Origin: Streptomyces violens
GTDB lineage: Bacteria; Actinomycetota; Actinomycetes; Streptomycetales; Streptomycetaceae
Reading direction: 5' to 3'
Length of the DNA stretch: 64,000 bases
Assembly (NCBI RefSeq): GCF_000717745.1
Contig: NZ_JOBH01000002.1
Span: 310,001-374,000 of the forward strand
In this document: positions 31,933 to 40,141 of the stretch, one piece after another
How positions within the stretch are numbered: the first letter of the stretch is position 1
Layout: each line of letters opens with the position of its first letter
Notes under the pieces: generated by a model
Seen by the model: the letters and a program-made list of their open reading frames with translations, nothing else
Databases searched by the model: none
Told to the model about the DNA's origin: nothing
Translations under genes and position numbers: made by a program

Positions 31933-31955
31933 CATGAGAGTGCCGCTCACTCATG
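31933..31955. promoter_or_regulatory. Inverted repeat upstream of the carboxypeptidase gene
   Basis: CATGAG (31933-31938) and CTCATG (31950-31955) form a 23-base dyad about 35 bases before the TTG start. It could be an operator; no regulator is adjacent. Confidence 0.35.
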
Positions 31956-32074
31956 AGACGCACGAGTCGCAGCGATGGATGCACGCACCGGAGAGCCGTC
32001 ACCCTTCGCACACGCGTCGGGGACCCGCCGTGGCTGATTGCGAGCGGTGTGCCGGACGAGGCAGGCTGTGCGCC

Positions 32075-32350
32075 ATGTCCTACGTGCGGCTTGAAGCCTG
32101 GATCGGGGGTGCATGGCTGGAGGTGAACTGCGTGAGCGTCACCGTCATGGACTCTGCACTGACCCTGTCCTTCGAACACCAGCGGAGCGAGTCCGGCTAC
32201 CAGAGCCTCATCTGGGAGCCGCTGGAACGATTCCTGAAGGAGTACCGCGACGAACCGCTCGTCGTGGTACCGCAGGGCCACGACCTGCCGGTGATGTACG
32301 GCCCCGGCGCCGCCGGCCCCTTCCGCCTGGCGAAGATCAACGAGCACTGA
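32075..32350 (+). CDS. Small uncharacterised protein
   Basis: 91 residues: MSYVRLEAWIGGAWLEVNCV, then SLIWEPLERFLKEYRDEPLVVVPQ and PVMYGPGAAGPFRLAKINEH. It appears to be mostly beta strands with one helix. No signal or membrane segment. GAGG about 13 bases upstream is a weak ribosome site. It lies 109 bases before the second caspase locus on the same strand; whether it belongs to that locus is not clear. I do not recognise the family. Confidence 0.55.
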   Translation: MSYVRLEAWIGGAWLEVNCVSVTVMDSALTLSFEHQRSESGYQSLIWEPLERFLKEYRDEPLVVVPQGHDLPVMYGPGAAGPFRLAKINEH

Positions 32351-32459
32351 ACCGTAGCTTCCGTACGCTCCACGAGGCGATCTCATTTGGTTGAACTGGC
32401 GTTAAAGTAGGTCTCCTTGACGGTTGGTGCCCGTAAGGCACTGGTTCTCGGGGGGACAC

Positions 32460-32816
32460 ATGGACATCGTGGTGAGCATCGAGGGTGGCCGGACGGACGA
32501 GCTCGGAGGCCTCGAGCGCGCGGTGAAGAACAAGCTCAAGGCGCAGGGCGTCCGGACGGTGCGCACCGTCCGTGAGCCGGAGCGGGGCGCCCTCGGCGCC
32601 GTCGAGGTGCTCCAGTTCATGGGGGAGAACGTGCTGCTCCCCGTCTTCCTCCAGGCCCTGTACGAGTACGCGTCGCAGCGGCTGGGGCAGCCGAAGCGCG
32701 CGGACCTCAAGGTCCAGGCCGTCCGGACCGACCTCCCCGACGGTACGCGCCGTACCGAAATCGTCTTCGAGGGGAAGGCGAAGGACGTAGCTGCGGCTCT
32801 CAAGGAACTGCAGTGA
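32460..32816 (+). CDS. EACC1-like small protein, partner of the second caspase
   Basis: 118 residues from ATG 32460 behind GGGGGGA. The layout copies the first locus: a starting strand (MDIVVSIEGG), a charged helix (ELGGLERAVKNKLKAQGVRTV), GALGAVEVLQFMGENVLLPV as the hydrophobic middle helix, and a final strand-helix unit (RRTEIVFEGKAKDVAAALKEL). Direct identity to the first EACC1 protein is low, so I call it EACC1-like. Its TGA stop overlaps the GTG of the caspase gene by three bases (GTGA), so the two are translated as a coupled pair. Assignment rests on architecture and gene order. Confidence 0.65.
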   Translation: MDIVVSIEGGRTDELGGLERAVKNKLKAQGVRTVRTVREPERGALGAVEVLQFMGENVLLPVFLQALYEYASQRLGQPKRADLKVQAVRTDLPDGTRRTEIVFEGKAKDVAAALKELQ

Positions 32817-35800
32817 GCGCCACGCCGAACCCGGACGTGGAGCGGGTCGACCCGTCCCGCTCCACCGTCCTGCTGATCGGCGGGACCGAGTATCCGGGGA
32901 CCCAGCTCGCACCCGTACCCGCCGCCGCGACCAACCTGGACAGGCTCGCGGAGGCGTTCGAAGACCCTGAGCTGTGGGGCGTCGAGACGCTGTACCAGCA
33001 CCTGAACCTGACGCGCCGCCGGATGCTGTCGACGATCGGCAAGATCTACCGGACGTCCGACCCGGACGGCCTGTTCGTCCTCTACTTCGTGGGGCACGCG
33101 CAGCAGGACAGGTCCGGCACGCTCTACCTCGCGCCGCACGACGCCGGAAACCCGCTGTCCCCGCAGGACTCCATGGTGTCGGTCGCCGACATCTTCCGGG
33201 CGGTGGCCGACCAGGAAGAGCTGCACGCCAGACGCAAGCTGCTCATCCTCGACTGCTGTTTCTCCGGCAGTGCCATCAAGGACATGCCCGCGGAGGCGTC
33301 GACGGTCTCCAGTGAGAACGGCTGGCACGTCATCACCGCGTGCGCGGAGGAGGAGTTCGCCCGCGCCGATTCCGGCCGCGACACCACCTTCTTCACCGGA
33401 GCCCTGCTCAAGTCGTTCGGGGGCGTCCGGGAGACGCGGCCCAGCCTCTCCGTGCAGTGGGTCTTCGAGGCCGTGAGCGACATCATCAACCGCACCCCGG
33501 GAGTGGACGCCGCGAAGCTTCTGCCGCAGCACGCCCCGGCCGCCTGGGCGGACAAGCCCTGGCTGCGCAACCGTGACCACATCAGGCCGGCCACCACTTC
33601 GTACAGCTTTCCCCCGGTCGCGGCCCCCCAGCCGGCCGGCGTCCAGCAGGCGCGCCCGCACGGCTTCACCGCCTGGCCGGTCGCCGATGCCTTCTTCACC
33701 GGGCGCGATACGGAACTGGCGGCGGCGCTCGGCCGTTTCCGGCAGCGCACGGTCCTCCCGGTGTACGGGCCGCGCTACGCCGGCAAGTCCGCGTTCGTGC
33801 GTGAGCTGCTGGCCGCTCCCGAGGTGAAGGGGGCCGAGCCTGCGGAGCAGCCCTGGCTGCTGCTGGAACTGAAGATCTTCAATGCCAGTGCGGAGTCCCC
33901 GGTCATGGAGGCCCTGGCCTCCGCGCTGGAGGTCGGTTTCCAGGAGGTCGCCCAGCACGCCGAGGCCGACGGCGCCTCCCGCCGCGACCTGGTCATCGAG
34001 CGGCTCCGCGAGCACGCGCGCGGACGCACCCTGCTGCTCGTCGTCGACTGCGGGCGCCTCGGGTACGACTCCCACCACATCAGCGCCGAGCTGGACGAAC
34101 TGCTCGCGCATCCGTACTTCCGGCACACGGCCAACATCGTCATCTCCCGCGTCGAGCTCGACGAACCGGTCCACAGCGAGGAGCAGCTCACCCACCAGAT
34201 CCCCGTCCTGCTCGAGGAGCTGCGGCAGGAGGAGGCCGCCGAGCTGCTCACCACCCTCATGGCACACGAGAGCGTGACGGTCGACGGTGCGAACGTCCTG
34301 CGCTGCGTCCAGGACCCCCGGCTGCGCCTCCCGGGCGTGCTGAACCAGAGCGCGATCGGCTACCTCAGCCGCAAGGACCGCGGTACGAGCACGCCCGAAC
34401 CGGCGGACGTGGCCGCCGCCCTGGTCGAGGGCACCGCGCCCAGCATGATCAAGACTCTGTGGGAGCTCGGCTGCTGCCTCGCCGCCGGACCCGACGCGCC
34501 CTCCGCCCCGGAGCCGTTCGCGGTCCTCGCGGTCTGGGCCCTCGCCGACCAACTGCCGCTGTCCCCGCAGGTCCTGGCGGACCCGGCCGTCGGCTTTCCG
34601 CGCGACACCCTGGACCGGCTGGTGGACGCGCGTGTCCTCTCCCGGACCGACGCGGGAGCGCTCCTGCTGGGGCAGGCCAGCGAACAGGCGCTGCGTAATC
34701 TGGTATCCGCCGCGCTGAGCCGCGCCGAGGAGAACCCGCCCGGTCGGCCGCTCGTCAAACCCGCGCTCCTCGAGACCCTCATTCCCGAGGAGCTGGACCT
34801 CCCCGAGCTGGACCGCCGGCTGGCCGCGGCCGCGCTCCCGCTGTTCACGGCCGGTGCGCCGAAGGACGACGAGGCGGACGCGGCGTACCGGCTCCGGCTG
34901 CGCTCGGCGCTCGGCTGGATCGAGGACGAGGGCGACCGGCGGCTGCCGGCGCTGCACGAGGCCATCCGCCCGCTCGTCCTCGCGCCCTCCGGTGACGCGA
35001 GCTACCGCCCGACGTCGGACGAGCCCCTGGCGCCCCCTGCCGATACGCCTCTGGTGCCTCCGGCCGAGGCGGACGAGCTGGTCGTGACCGGGCCCGAACC
35101 GCTTCCGGTGGAGCGGCCGACGGATGCGGAGGAGGGCGTCACCTCGCTGGCGGCGCTCTACCGGCTGTACCACGCCGTGGCGTCCCTGACCCTGGCCGCC
35201 CGTGCCGAGGGCCCGGCGGAACGGACGGGTGCGCGGTTCACGGCCGCCGCCGAGGAGGTCTCCGCCGCGCTCGCCGGCTGCGACGCCGAGCAGGTACCGC
35301 ACACCCTGCTGCGCTCGGCGGACGCGTCGCTGGCGTTCACCGGCAACCGGCTCGGCCTGCGGGCGCGGCTGCTCGACGTCCGGCTGGCCGCGGTCGACGT
35401 ACTGCTGCTCGGGGCGCACCGCCGCGGCCCCGGACAGGCCGGGCGCATCACCCTGGCGGTGTCCTGGCTGCTCAACACGGCCGACGCGCTGATCGACGCG
35501 GACCGGCTGGACGAAGCCGGGGCACTCGTCGACCAGGTCAGCGGCCCGGTGACGGATGTGCTCCCGCAGGACGACGCGCCCCGCAGCGTCTCCTCGCGGC
35601 TCCAGCTCAACAGCCGTATCGCCCGGGTGCGCGGCCGCCTCCTGAGCGACACCGGGGAGAGCCGCCGGGTCCTGCTCGACGGCGCGCGCAGCGTCGCCGC
35701 GGGGCTGCGGCTCGCGCACGCGCAGGGCGAACCGCTGTCGCTGTGGACCTCGCGGCTGTTCGACGCGACGCTGCTGGTCATCCAGCAGAGCCGGACCGAC

Positions 35801-37855
35801 GAGGAGCTGACCGAGGCCCGGTCGCTGGTCATGGACGCCCTGGAGGAGTGCTGGGGCGAGCGGTCGTCGTGGCCGTCGGGCGTCTGCGTCCCCGCGGCGC
35901 GCTTCCTGCGGAAGCTGTACGTGCGCTGCGTCGATGCGGCGCTGCGGCAGAACGGCGCCAAGGAGGCCGTGGACCTGCTGGAACGGCTGCCGGAGGCCCG
36001 GCGCGCGGAGGCCGACGGAGCTTCGCCCGTGGACGGCAAGGAGGCCGCGAAGGTCCTCAGCGCCCTGGCCCAGGCGTACGGCTTCCACTCCTACACGCTT
36101 CGGGAGAACGACCGGATCGGCGTGGCGCGCTCCCGTCTGGAGCGGGCGGCGGAGTGCGCCCACGCCGCGGTGGAGCTCGCCCCGAGCACGTTCTCGTACT
36201 CGGTCTGGCTCCGGCAGGTGCTCGACATCCGGCGGATGACGCCGCGCACCGGCCCGGCCGGCGACGCCGCGTCGAAGCGCCGGCGGGCCTGTGTGAAGGA
36301 GGTCCGCGGCTGGCTGGCCCAGCAGGACAGCCACTCGCACGCCCATGCCGTGCTCGACATCACCTGTCTCGACTCCGACTGGGCGGAGGAGGGCAGTCTG
36401 CGGGGCGCCGCCCAGAAGCGGGTGCCCGGCGAGGACTTCCTCCGGCTCAAGGCCCGTCGGCAGCGGGTGCCCATCGACGCGCTGTACCGCGAGCGCCGGC
36501 AGAAGCTGAAGGCGCACCTCCACCGGTACGGCCCCTCGATCGAACTGTGTGCCCTGGAGTCCCGGCTGGAGCGCGAGTACCGCCGCTGGACGAGCGTCCT
36601 GGACTTCAAGCAGGCCAAGCAGGACTGGAAGGAGGGGCTCGGCCCGCGCCCCGTGGCCATGTCCCCGCAGGTCGACAACGAGCCGCTGTTCGCGATCTAC
36701 CGCGACGCCGCGACCCGCTGGCCCGGCGACGCCCGGCTGATCGCCGCCGAGGCCGCCCTCCACCGGTACGTGTGGAACTACGACAGAGCGGTCGAGTTGT
36801 ACGAGTACCTCGCCCGGACCGCACCGAACGGTGAGATCCGGCGCGGCGCGCACCTGTCCGCCGCCGAGGCGCTCCTCGCCGACCTGGAGTACGCGACCCG
36901 CGCCCACCGGGGCGATTGGCACGACCGGCTGCTCGCCGCACAGGACCATCTCGACGCCGTGTTCAGCCCCAACCCCCGTGGCGGGCTGGCCATGGTGCTG
37001 CGGGAGCGGGTCGCGATCCGGCTGGGCCGGCCGGTGCGCTGGGACCCCGTCGACGAAGCCTTCGAGGCCGTCGTCGGCGGCGACTACGCGGGTACGGTCG
37101 GGCGCTTCCTGGACCGCCGCCGCTACGGCCGGGACCGGGACTCCGACCGGCTCGGCGCCCGGGTCCGCATCACCGTCAAGGACGGCGCGGGCTCATCGGA
37201 ACAGCAGCGGCTCAGCGAGCTGTTCGGGGACCACGGCGGTCTCGTCGCACGCGCCGCCCCGGCGGGCGGCCGGCAGGGTGCCGCGGTGCCCCGGCAGCAC
37301 AACGGGCAGGAGGGCCGACCGCCGTCCGGCGCGGCGGAGGCGGCGCTCGTCGGCGGCGAGGACCCGGGGCAGTTCGCCTCCGAGTTGCTCGGGGAGCTGC
37401 TGCTGACGGAGTTCACCAGCGTGAAGCTGCTGAGCGGGCTCGGGAAGCTCTACCTCCACCGGGCGGACGACCTGATCGCCGGCCATCAGGCGGCGCACGG
37501 CAGCGAACCGGAACCGGGCTCGGAGACCGCCCGGGAGGCGGCCGGTCATGCCCGGCGGGCCTACGACTGCTTCGACGCCTGCCGCGTGCTGCAGGAGGCG
37601 CACGGCAACGAATCCATCGTGACGAAGTTCGAGCGCGGGCGCGCCATCACGCTGGCCGCGAAGTATCTGCACGACCCGGACCCGATCTCGCGGCCGCTCC
37701 CCCACGAGCGGGACGCCCAGCTCCGCCAGGCGTTCTGGCTGCTGAACGCGGCCCGGGAACACAGCGTCGGCGGCTTCAACAAGGTCTGCTCCTGGGCGGC
37801 GTCCGAGAACAACGAGGTGCAGAAACGCCTCGGCCTGCGAAAACCCCAGGGCTGA
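32813..37855 (+). CDS. Caspase - P-loop NTPase - helical repeat effector
   Basis: 1680 residues. Residues 15-250 are a caspase domain with His95 (YFVGHAQ, where the usual HG is HA) and Cys149 (LILDCCFSG). A linker leads to residues 290-560, a P-loop NTPase with FFTGRDTEL at its front, Walker A GPRYAGKS (319-326) and a Walker B-like TLLLVVDC (Asp412). Residues about 690-1680 are almost all helical and TPR-like, the expected superstructure for sensing or oligomerisation. The plan (protease effector, STAND-like switch, repeat sensor) is that of NTP-dependent conflict and cell-suicide proteins. Codon use matches the host, unlike the first locus. Activity and trigger are inferred. Confidence 0.85.
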   Translation: MSATPNPDVERVDPSRSTVLLIGGTEYPGTQLAPVPAAATNLDRLAEAFEDPELWGVETLYQHLNLTRRRMLSTIGKIYRTSDPDGLFVLYFVGHAQQDRSGTLYLAPHDAGNPLSPQDSMVSVADIFRAVADQEELHARRKLLILDCCFSGSAIKDMPAEASTVSSENGWHVITACAEEEFARADSGRDTTFFTGALLKSFGGVRETRPSLSVQWVFEAVSDIINRTPGVDAAKLLPQHAPAAWADKPWLRNRDHIRPATTSYSFPPVAAPQPAGVQQARPHGFTAWPVADAFFTGRDTELAAALGRFRQRTVLPVYGPRYAGKSAFVRELLAAPEVKGAEPAEQPWLLLELKIFNASAESPVMEALASALEVGFQEVAQHAEADGASRRDLVIERLREHARGRTLLLVVDCGRLGYDSHHISAELDELLAHPYFRHTANIVISRVELDEPVHSEEQLTHQIPVLLEELRQEEAAELLTTLMAHESVTVDGANVLRCVQDPRLRLPGVLNQSAIGYLSRKDRGTSTPEPADVAAALVEGTAPSMIKTLWELGCCLAAGPDAPSAPEPFAVLAVWALADQLPLSPQVLADPAVGFPRDTLDRLVDARVLSRTDAGALLLGQASEQALRNLVSAALSRAEENPPGRPLVKPALLETLIPEELDLPELDRRLAAAALPLFTAGAPKDDEADAAYRLRLRSALGWIEDEGDRRLPALHEAIRPLVLAPSGDASYRPTSDEPLAPPADTPLVPPAEADELVVTGPEPLPVERPTDAEEGVTSLAALYRLYHAVASLTLAARAEGPAERTGARFTAAAEEVSAALAGCDAEQVPHTLLRSADASLAFTGNRLGLRARLLDVRLAAVDVLLLGAHRRGPGQAGRITLAVSWLLNTADALIDADRLDEAGALVDQVSGPVTDVLPQDDAPRSVSSRLQLNSRIARVRGRLLSDTGESRRVLLDGARSVAAGLRLAHAQGEPLSLWTSRLFDATLLVIQQSRTDEELTEARSLVMDALEECWGERSSWPSGVCVPAARFLRKLYVRCVDAALRQNGAKEAVDLLERLPEARRAEADGASPVDGKEAAKVLSALAQAYGFHSYTLRENDRIGVARSRLERAAECAHAAVELAPSTFSYSVWLRQVLDIRRMTPRTGPAGDAASKRRRACVKEVRGWLAQQDSHSHAHAVLDITCLDSDWAEEGSLRGAAQKRVPGEDFLRLKARRQRVPIDALYRERRQKLKAHLHRYGPSIELCALESRLEREYRRWTSVLDFKQAKQDWKEGLGPRPVAMSPQVDNEPLFAIYRDAATRWPGDARLIAAEAALHRYVWNYDRAVELYEYLARTAPNGEIRRGAHLSAAEALLADLEYATRAHRGDWHDRLLAAQDHLDAVFSPNPRGGLAMVLRERVAIRLGRPVRWDPVDEAFEAVVGGDYAGTVGRFLDRRRYGRDRDSDRLGARVRITVKDGAGSSEQQRLSELFGDHGGLVARAAPAGGRQGAAVPRQHNGQEGRPPSGAAEAALVGGEDPGQFASELLGELLLTEFTSVKLLSGLGKLYLHRADDLIAGHQAAHGSEPEPGSETAREAAGHARRAYDCFDACRVLQEAHGNESIVTKFERGRAITLAAKYLHDPDPISRPLPHERDAQLRQAFWLLNAAREHSVGGFNKVCSWAASENNEVQKRLGLRKPQG

Positions 37856-37864
37856 AGTCCGTGG

Positions 37865-38785
37865 CTAAGGGTGCCCGGCCGGGAGCAGTTCGCCGGCGGT
37901 GGTCCGGAGGAGTTCGAGGGCCTGGGCGACGACCGGATGGTGGGCCGCGCCCTTGCGGGTGGCCGCGAGGATCGTCCGGGCGGGTGCGGGCTCGCCCGAC
38001 AACCGGATGCGGGTCACGGGCCACTCCGTGCTGATGCGGGCGAGGCGCGGTACGAGGATCACGCCGAGCCCCTGAGCGACCATCGCCTGCCCGGTGTCCC
38101 ATTCATCGGCCTGGTGGGCCATGTCCGGTGTGAAGCCCGCCGCCATGCAGGACGTCACGACCAGTTGGTGATAGGTGCTGCCCGGGGTGCCGAGGATCCA
38201 TGGTTCGCGGGCCGCGTCCGCGAGGGAGACCCGCTTCCGCGCCGTCAGCGGGTGGTCGGCCTGCACGACCAGGTCCAGGGGGTCGTCCAGGAGCGGCTGC
38301 TGGTCGAAGCGGTCGTCGTTCAGCGGAGGTGAGTCGGGCGTCACCACCACGAGGCCGAGGTCGGCTTCCTCCGCCAGGAGCAGTTCGAAGCAGCGGGCCG
38401 GCTCGGCCTCCACCAGCCGGACGCCGAGCCGGGGATGACGGTCGCGCAGCGCTGCCGCTGCGGGCGGCAGCAGGTACGTCGCGGCGGTGGAGAAGCCGCA
38501 GAGGGTGAAGGGGCCCGAGGGCTCCTCGGCCGTCGCCGCCAGCTCGCCGCGTGCCTGCTCCCACTGGGCCTGCAGGACGGCGGTGTGCCGCAGCAGTGTG
38601 CGGGCCGCGGCGGTGAGCTGGATGCCCCGGCCGGCGGGCTCGATCAGTTTCACGCCGAGCTGCTCGGCGAGCTGGCGCAGCTGGTAGGAAACCGCCGACG
38701 GCGAAAGGCGCATGGCCTCCGCGGCCGCCGTCACGCCGCCGTAGCGGTCGACCATCTGCAGGATCTTGAGCTTGGGATCGATCAT
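37865..38785 (-). CDS. LysR-family transcriptional regulator
   Basis: 306 residues from ATG 38785 (MIDPKLKILQMVDRYGG); longer starts exist but the family usually begins here. The N-terminal helix-turn-helix is VTAAAEAMRLSPSAVSYQLRQLAEQLGVKLIEPAGRGIQLT. The effector domain follows with two periplasmic-binding-like lobes (FTLCGFSTAATYLLPPAAAAL; DEWDTGQAMVAQGLGVILVPR). It is divergent from an MFS gene and most likely controls it. It converges with the caspase gene, leaving 9 bases. Confidence 0.92.
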   Translation of the reverse strand: MIDPKLKILQMVDRYGGVTAAAEAMRLSPSAVSYQLRQLAEQLGVKLIEPAGRGIQLTAAARTLLRHTAVLQAQWEQARGELAATAEEPSGPFTLCGFSTAATYLLPPAAAALRDRHPRLGVRLVEAEPARCFELLLAEEADLGLVVVTPDSPPLNDDRFDQQPLLDDPLDLVVQADHPLTARKRVSLADAAREPWILGTPGSTYHQLVVTSCMAAGFTPDMAHQADEWDTGQAMVAQGLGVILVPRLARISTEWPVTRIRLSGEPAPARTILAATRKGAAHHPVVAQALELLRTTAGELLPAGHP

Positions 38786-38799
38786 GCAAATAGTTTGCA
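38785..38799. promoter_or_regulatory. LysR-type palindrome at the divergent starts
   Basis: TGCAAATAGTTTGCA is a 15-base palindrome with a 3-base centre, touching the LysR ATG and lying about 60 bases before the MFS start. It fits the T-N-A dyad bound by LysR proteins. Confidence 0.6.
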
Positions 38800-38858
38800 C
38801 GGTCATCTCCAAATCCGTGCGATTGTGCCCACTGATCGTCGGTGTCACGCTGTGCGAC

Positions 38859-40076
38859 GTGTTGTCCGCAAGTCCGACGACCGGCCTCTATGTCCTGGTC
38901 GTCCTCACCTTCGGGGCCTACCTGCCCAACTCGCTGTACCCCGGCTATCAGCACGCCTTCGGTGCCGATGACCTGACCATGACGCTGATCCATGCCGTCT
39001 TCGCGCTGGTCAGCGCCCCCGCGTTGCTGCTGCTCAGCCCCGTCTCGGACCGGTTCGGGGCGCGGCCGGTGCTGCGTGCGGGCATCGTGCTGGCGGCGCT
39101 GGGCTCGGCCTGTTTCGCGCTCGCCCCGGGAGTGGAATGGCTGCTCGTCGGCCGCGTCGCGCAGGGGCTGGCCCTCGGGGCGACGACCGGCGCGGCCGCC
39201 GCGCTCGTCAGCGAGGAGACGGCAGGGGGCGGCCGCCGTCGGGGTGCCGTGCTCTCCGGTATCGCCTTCGTGGCAGGCACGGCACTCGGCGCCGCCGTGG
39301 GCGGATTCCTCGGTCAGTACGCTCCGGCCCCGTACGTACTGCCTTTCCTCCTGCATCTCGTTCTGCTGGCGATCGCCTGGTACTGGGTTTCCGCCCTCGC
39401 GCCGACCACTGCTCTCGCGGCCGGGCGAATTCAGCACTGGCGGCCGACGGTCCCGCGCATTCCCCGGGGAATGCGGGCATTGTTCGCCACCGCCTCGGCG
39501 GTCGGATTTCTCGCCTGGACAACGGCCGGCCTGTTTCTCGCGATCATTCCGGCGCTGCTGGCACGGTCCGGCCGCGACAATACGGCGGTCACCGGCTGCA
39601 TTCTGGGCTCCGTGCTGCTCTGTTCCGCGCTGACCCAGCCCCTGGTCGGGCGGCTCGGCCCGCGCCGCGCGCAGCTCGCCGGTCTCGCGGGTCTCCTGGT
39701 GAGCCTTTCCCTGCTGTCGCTCACCGCGGGCAGGTCGGTATCCCTCACCCTGGCCGCGGCCGTGGTGGCGGGCGCCGGACACGGACTCGCCTACGCCGGA
39801 GCAGCCGCCGCGGTCGACGCGCGGGCCCCCGGAACAGAACGCGCCGCCCTCACCGGCGCCCTCTATCTCTCCTTCTACCTGGGCTCCGGACTGCCGGCCC
39901 TGGCCGTCGGGCTGCTGACCGTCCCGTTCTCCCTCACTGCGACGACCTGCCTGGTGACTTCGATCGCCGCCATTCTCGTTCTGCTGACGAGCATCGCGGT
40001 CGCCGAGGTCGATAAAGCCACCCGCATCCCTCGAATCCCATCGAACGGAAAGATTGTCTATATCAAGTTGAAGTGA
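38859..40076 (+). CDS. MFS transporter
   Basis: 405 residues if started at GTG 38859; GTG 38817 or ATG 38784 are also in frame, the last overlapping the LysR start. No ribosome site is evident. Twelve helices are predicted, beginning TTGLYVLVVLTFGAYLPNSLYPGY. The signature loop is SPVSDRFGARPVLRAGIVLAALGSACF. Helix 5 motif GIAFVAGTALGAAVGGFLGQY suggests an exporter. Probably drug or metabolite efflux under the divergent LysR protein; this is inferred. Confidence 0.82.
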   Translation: MLSASPTTGLYVLVVLTFGAYLPNSLYPGYQHAFGADDLTMTLIHAVFALVSAPALLLLSPVSDRFGARPVLRAGIVLAALGSACFALAPGVEWLLVGRVAQGLALGATTGAAAALVSEETAGGGRRRGAVLSGIAFVAGTALGAAVGGFLGQYAPAPYVLPFLLHLVLLAIAWYWVSALAPTTALAAGRIQHWRPTVPRIPRGMRALFATASAVGFLAWTTAGLFLAIIPALLARSGRDNTAVTGCILGSVLLCSALTQPLVGRLGPRRAQLAGLAGLLVSLSLLSLTAGRSVSLTLAAAVVAGAGHGLAYAGAAAAVDARAPGTERAALTGALYLSFYLGSGLPALAVGLLTVPFSLTATTCLVTSIAAILVLLTSIAVAEVDKATRIPRIPSNGKIVYIKLK

Positions 40077-40096
40077 ACGCGCGACGAGCTGAAGTG

Positions 40097-40122
40097 CGCC
40101 CCGGCCGACACCGGCCGGGGCG
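40097..40122 (+). terminator. Hairpin between the two transporter genes
   Basis: CGCCCCGGCCG (40097-40107) pairs perfectly with CGGCCGGGGCG (40112-40122) around a 4-base loop, 20 bases after the first transporter stop and just before the ribosome site AAGGAG of the next gene. Confidence 0.8.
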
Positions 40123-40141
40123 AATGTGTGAAGGAGTTACT

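Noticed and set aside
32075..32350. Inclusion of the 91-residue gene as a third member of the second caspase locus
   Set aside because: It is 109 bases upstream with no coupling and no recognisable domain.
32402..36949. A 1515-codon open frame on the minus strand opposite the caspase-NTPase gene
   Set aside because: It is low-complexity (Arg/Gly/Val-rich), lacks any motif, and mirrors the third-position GC bias of the real plus-strand gene.
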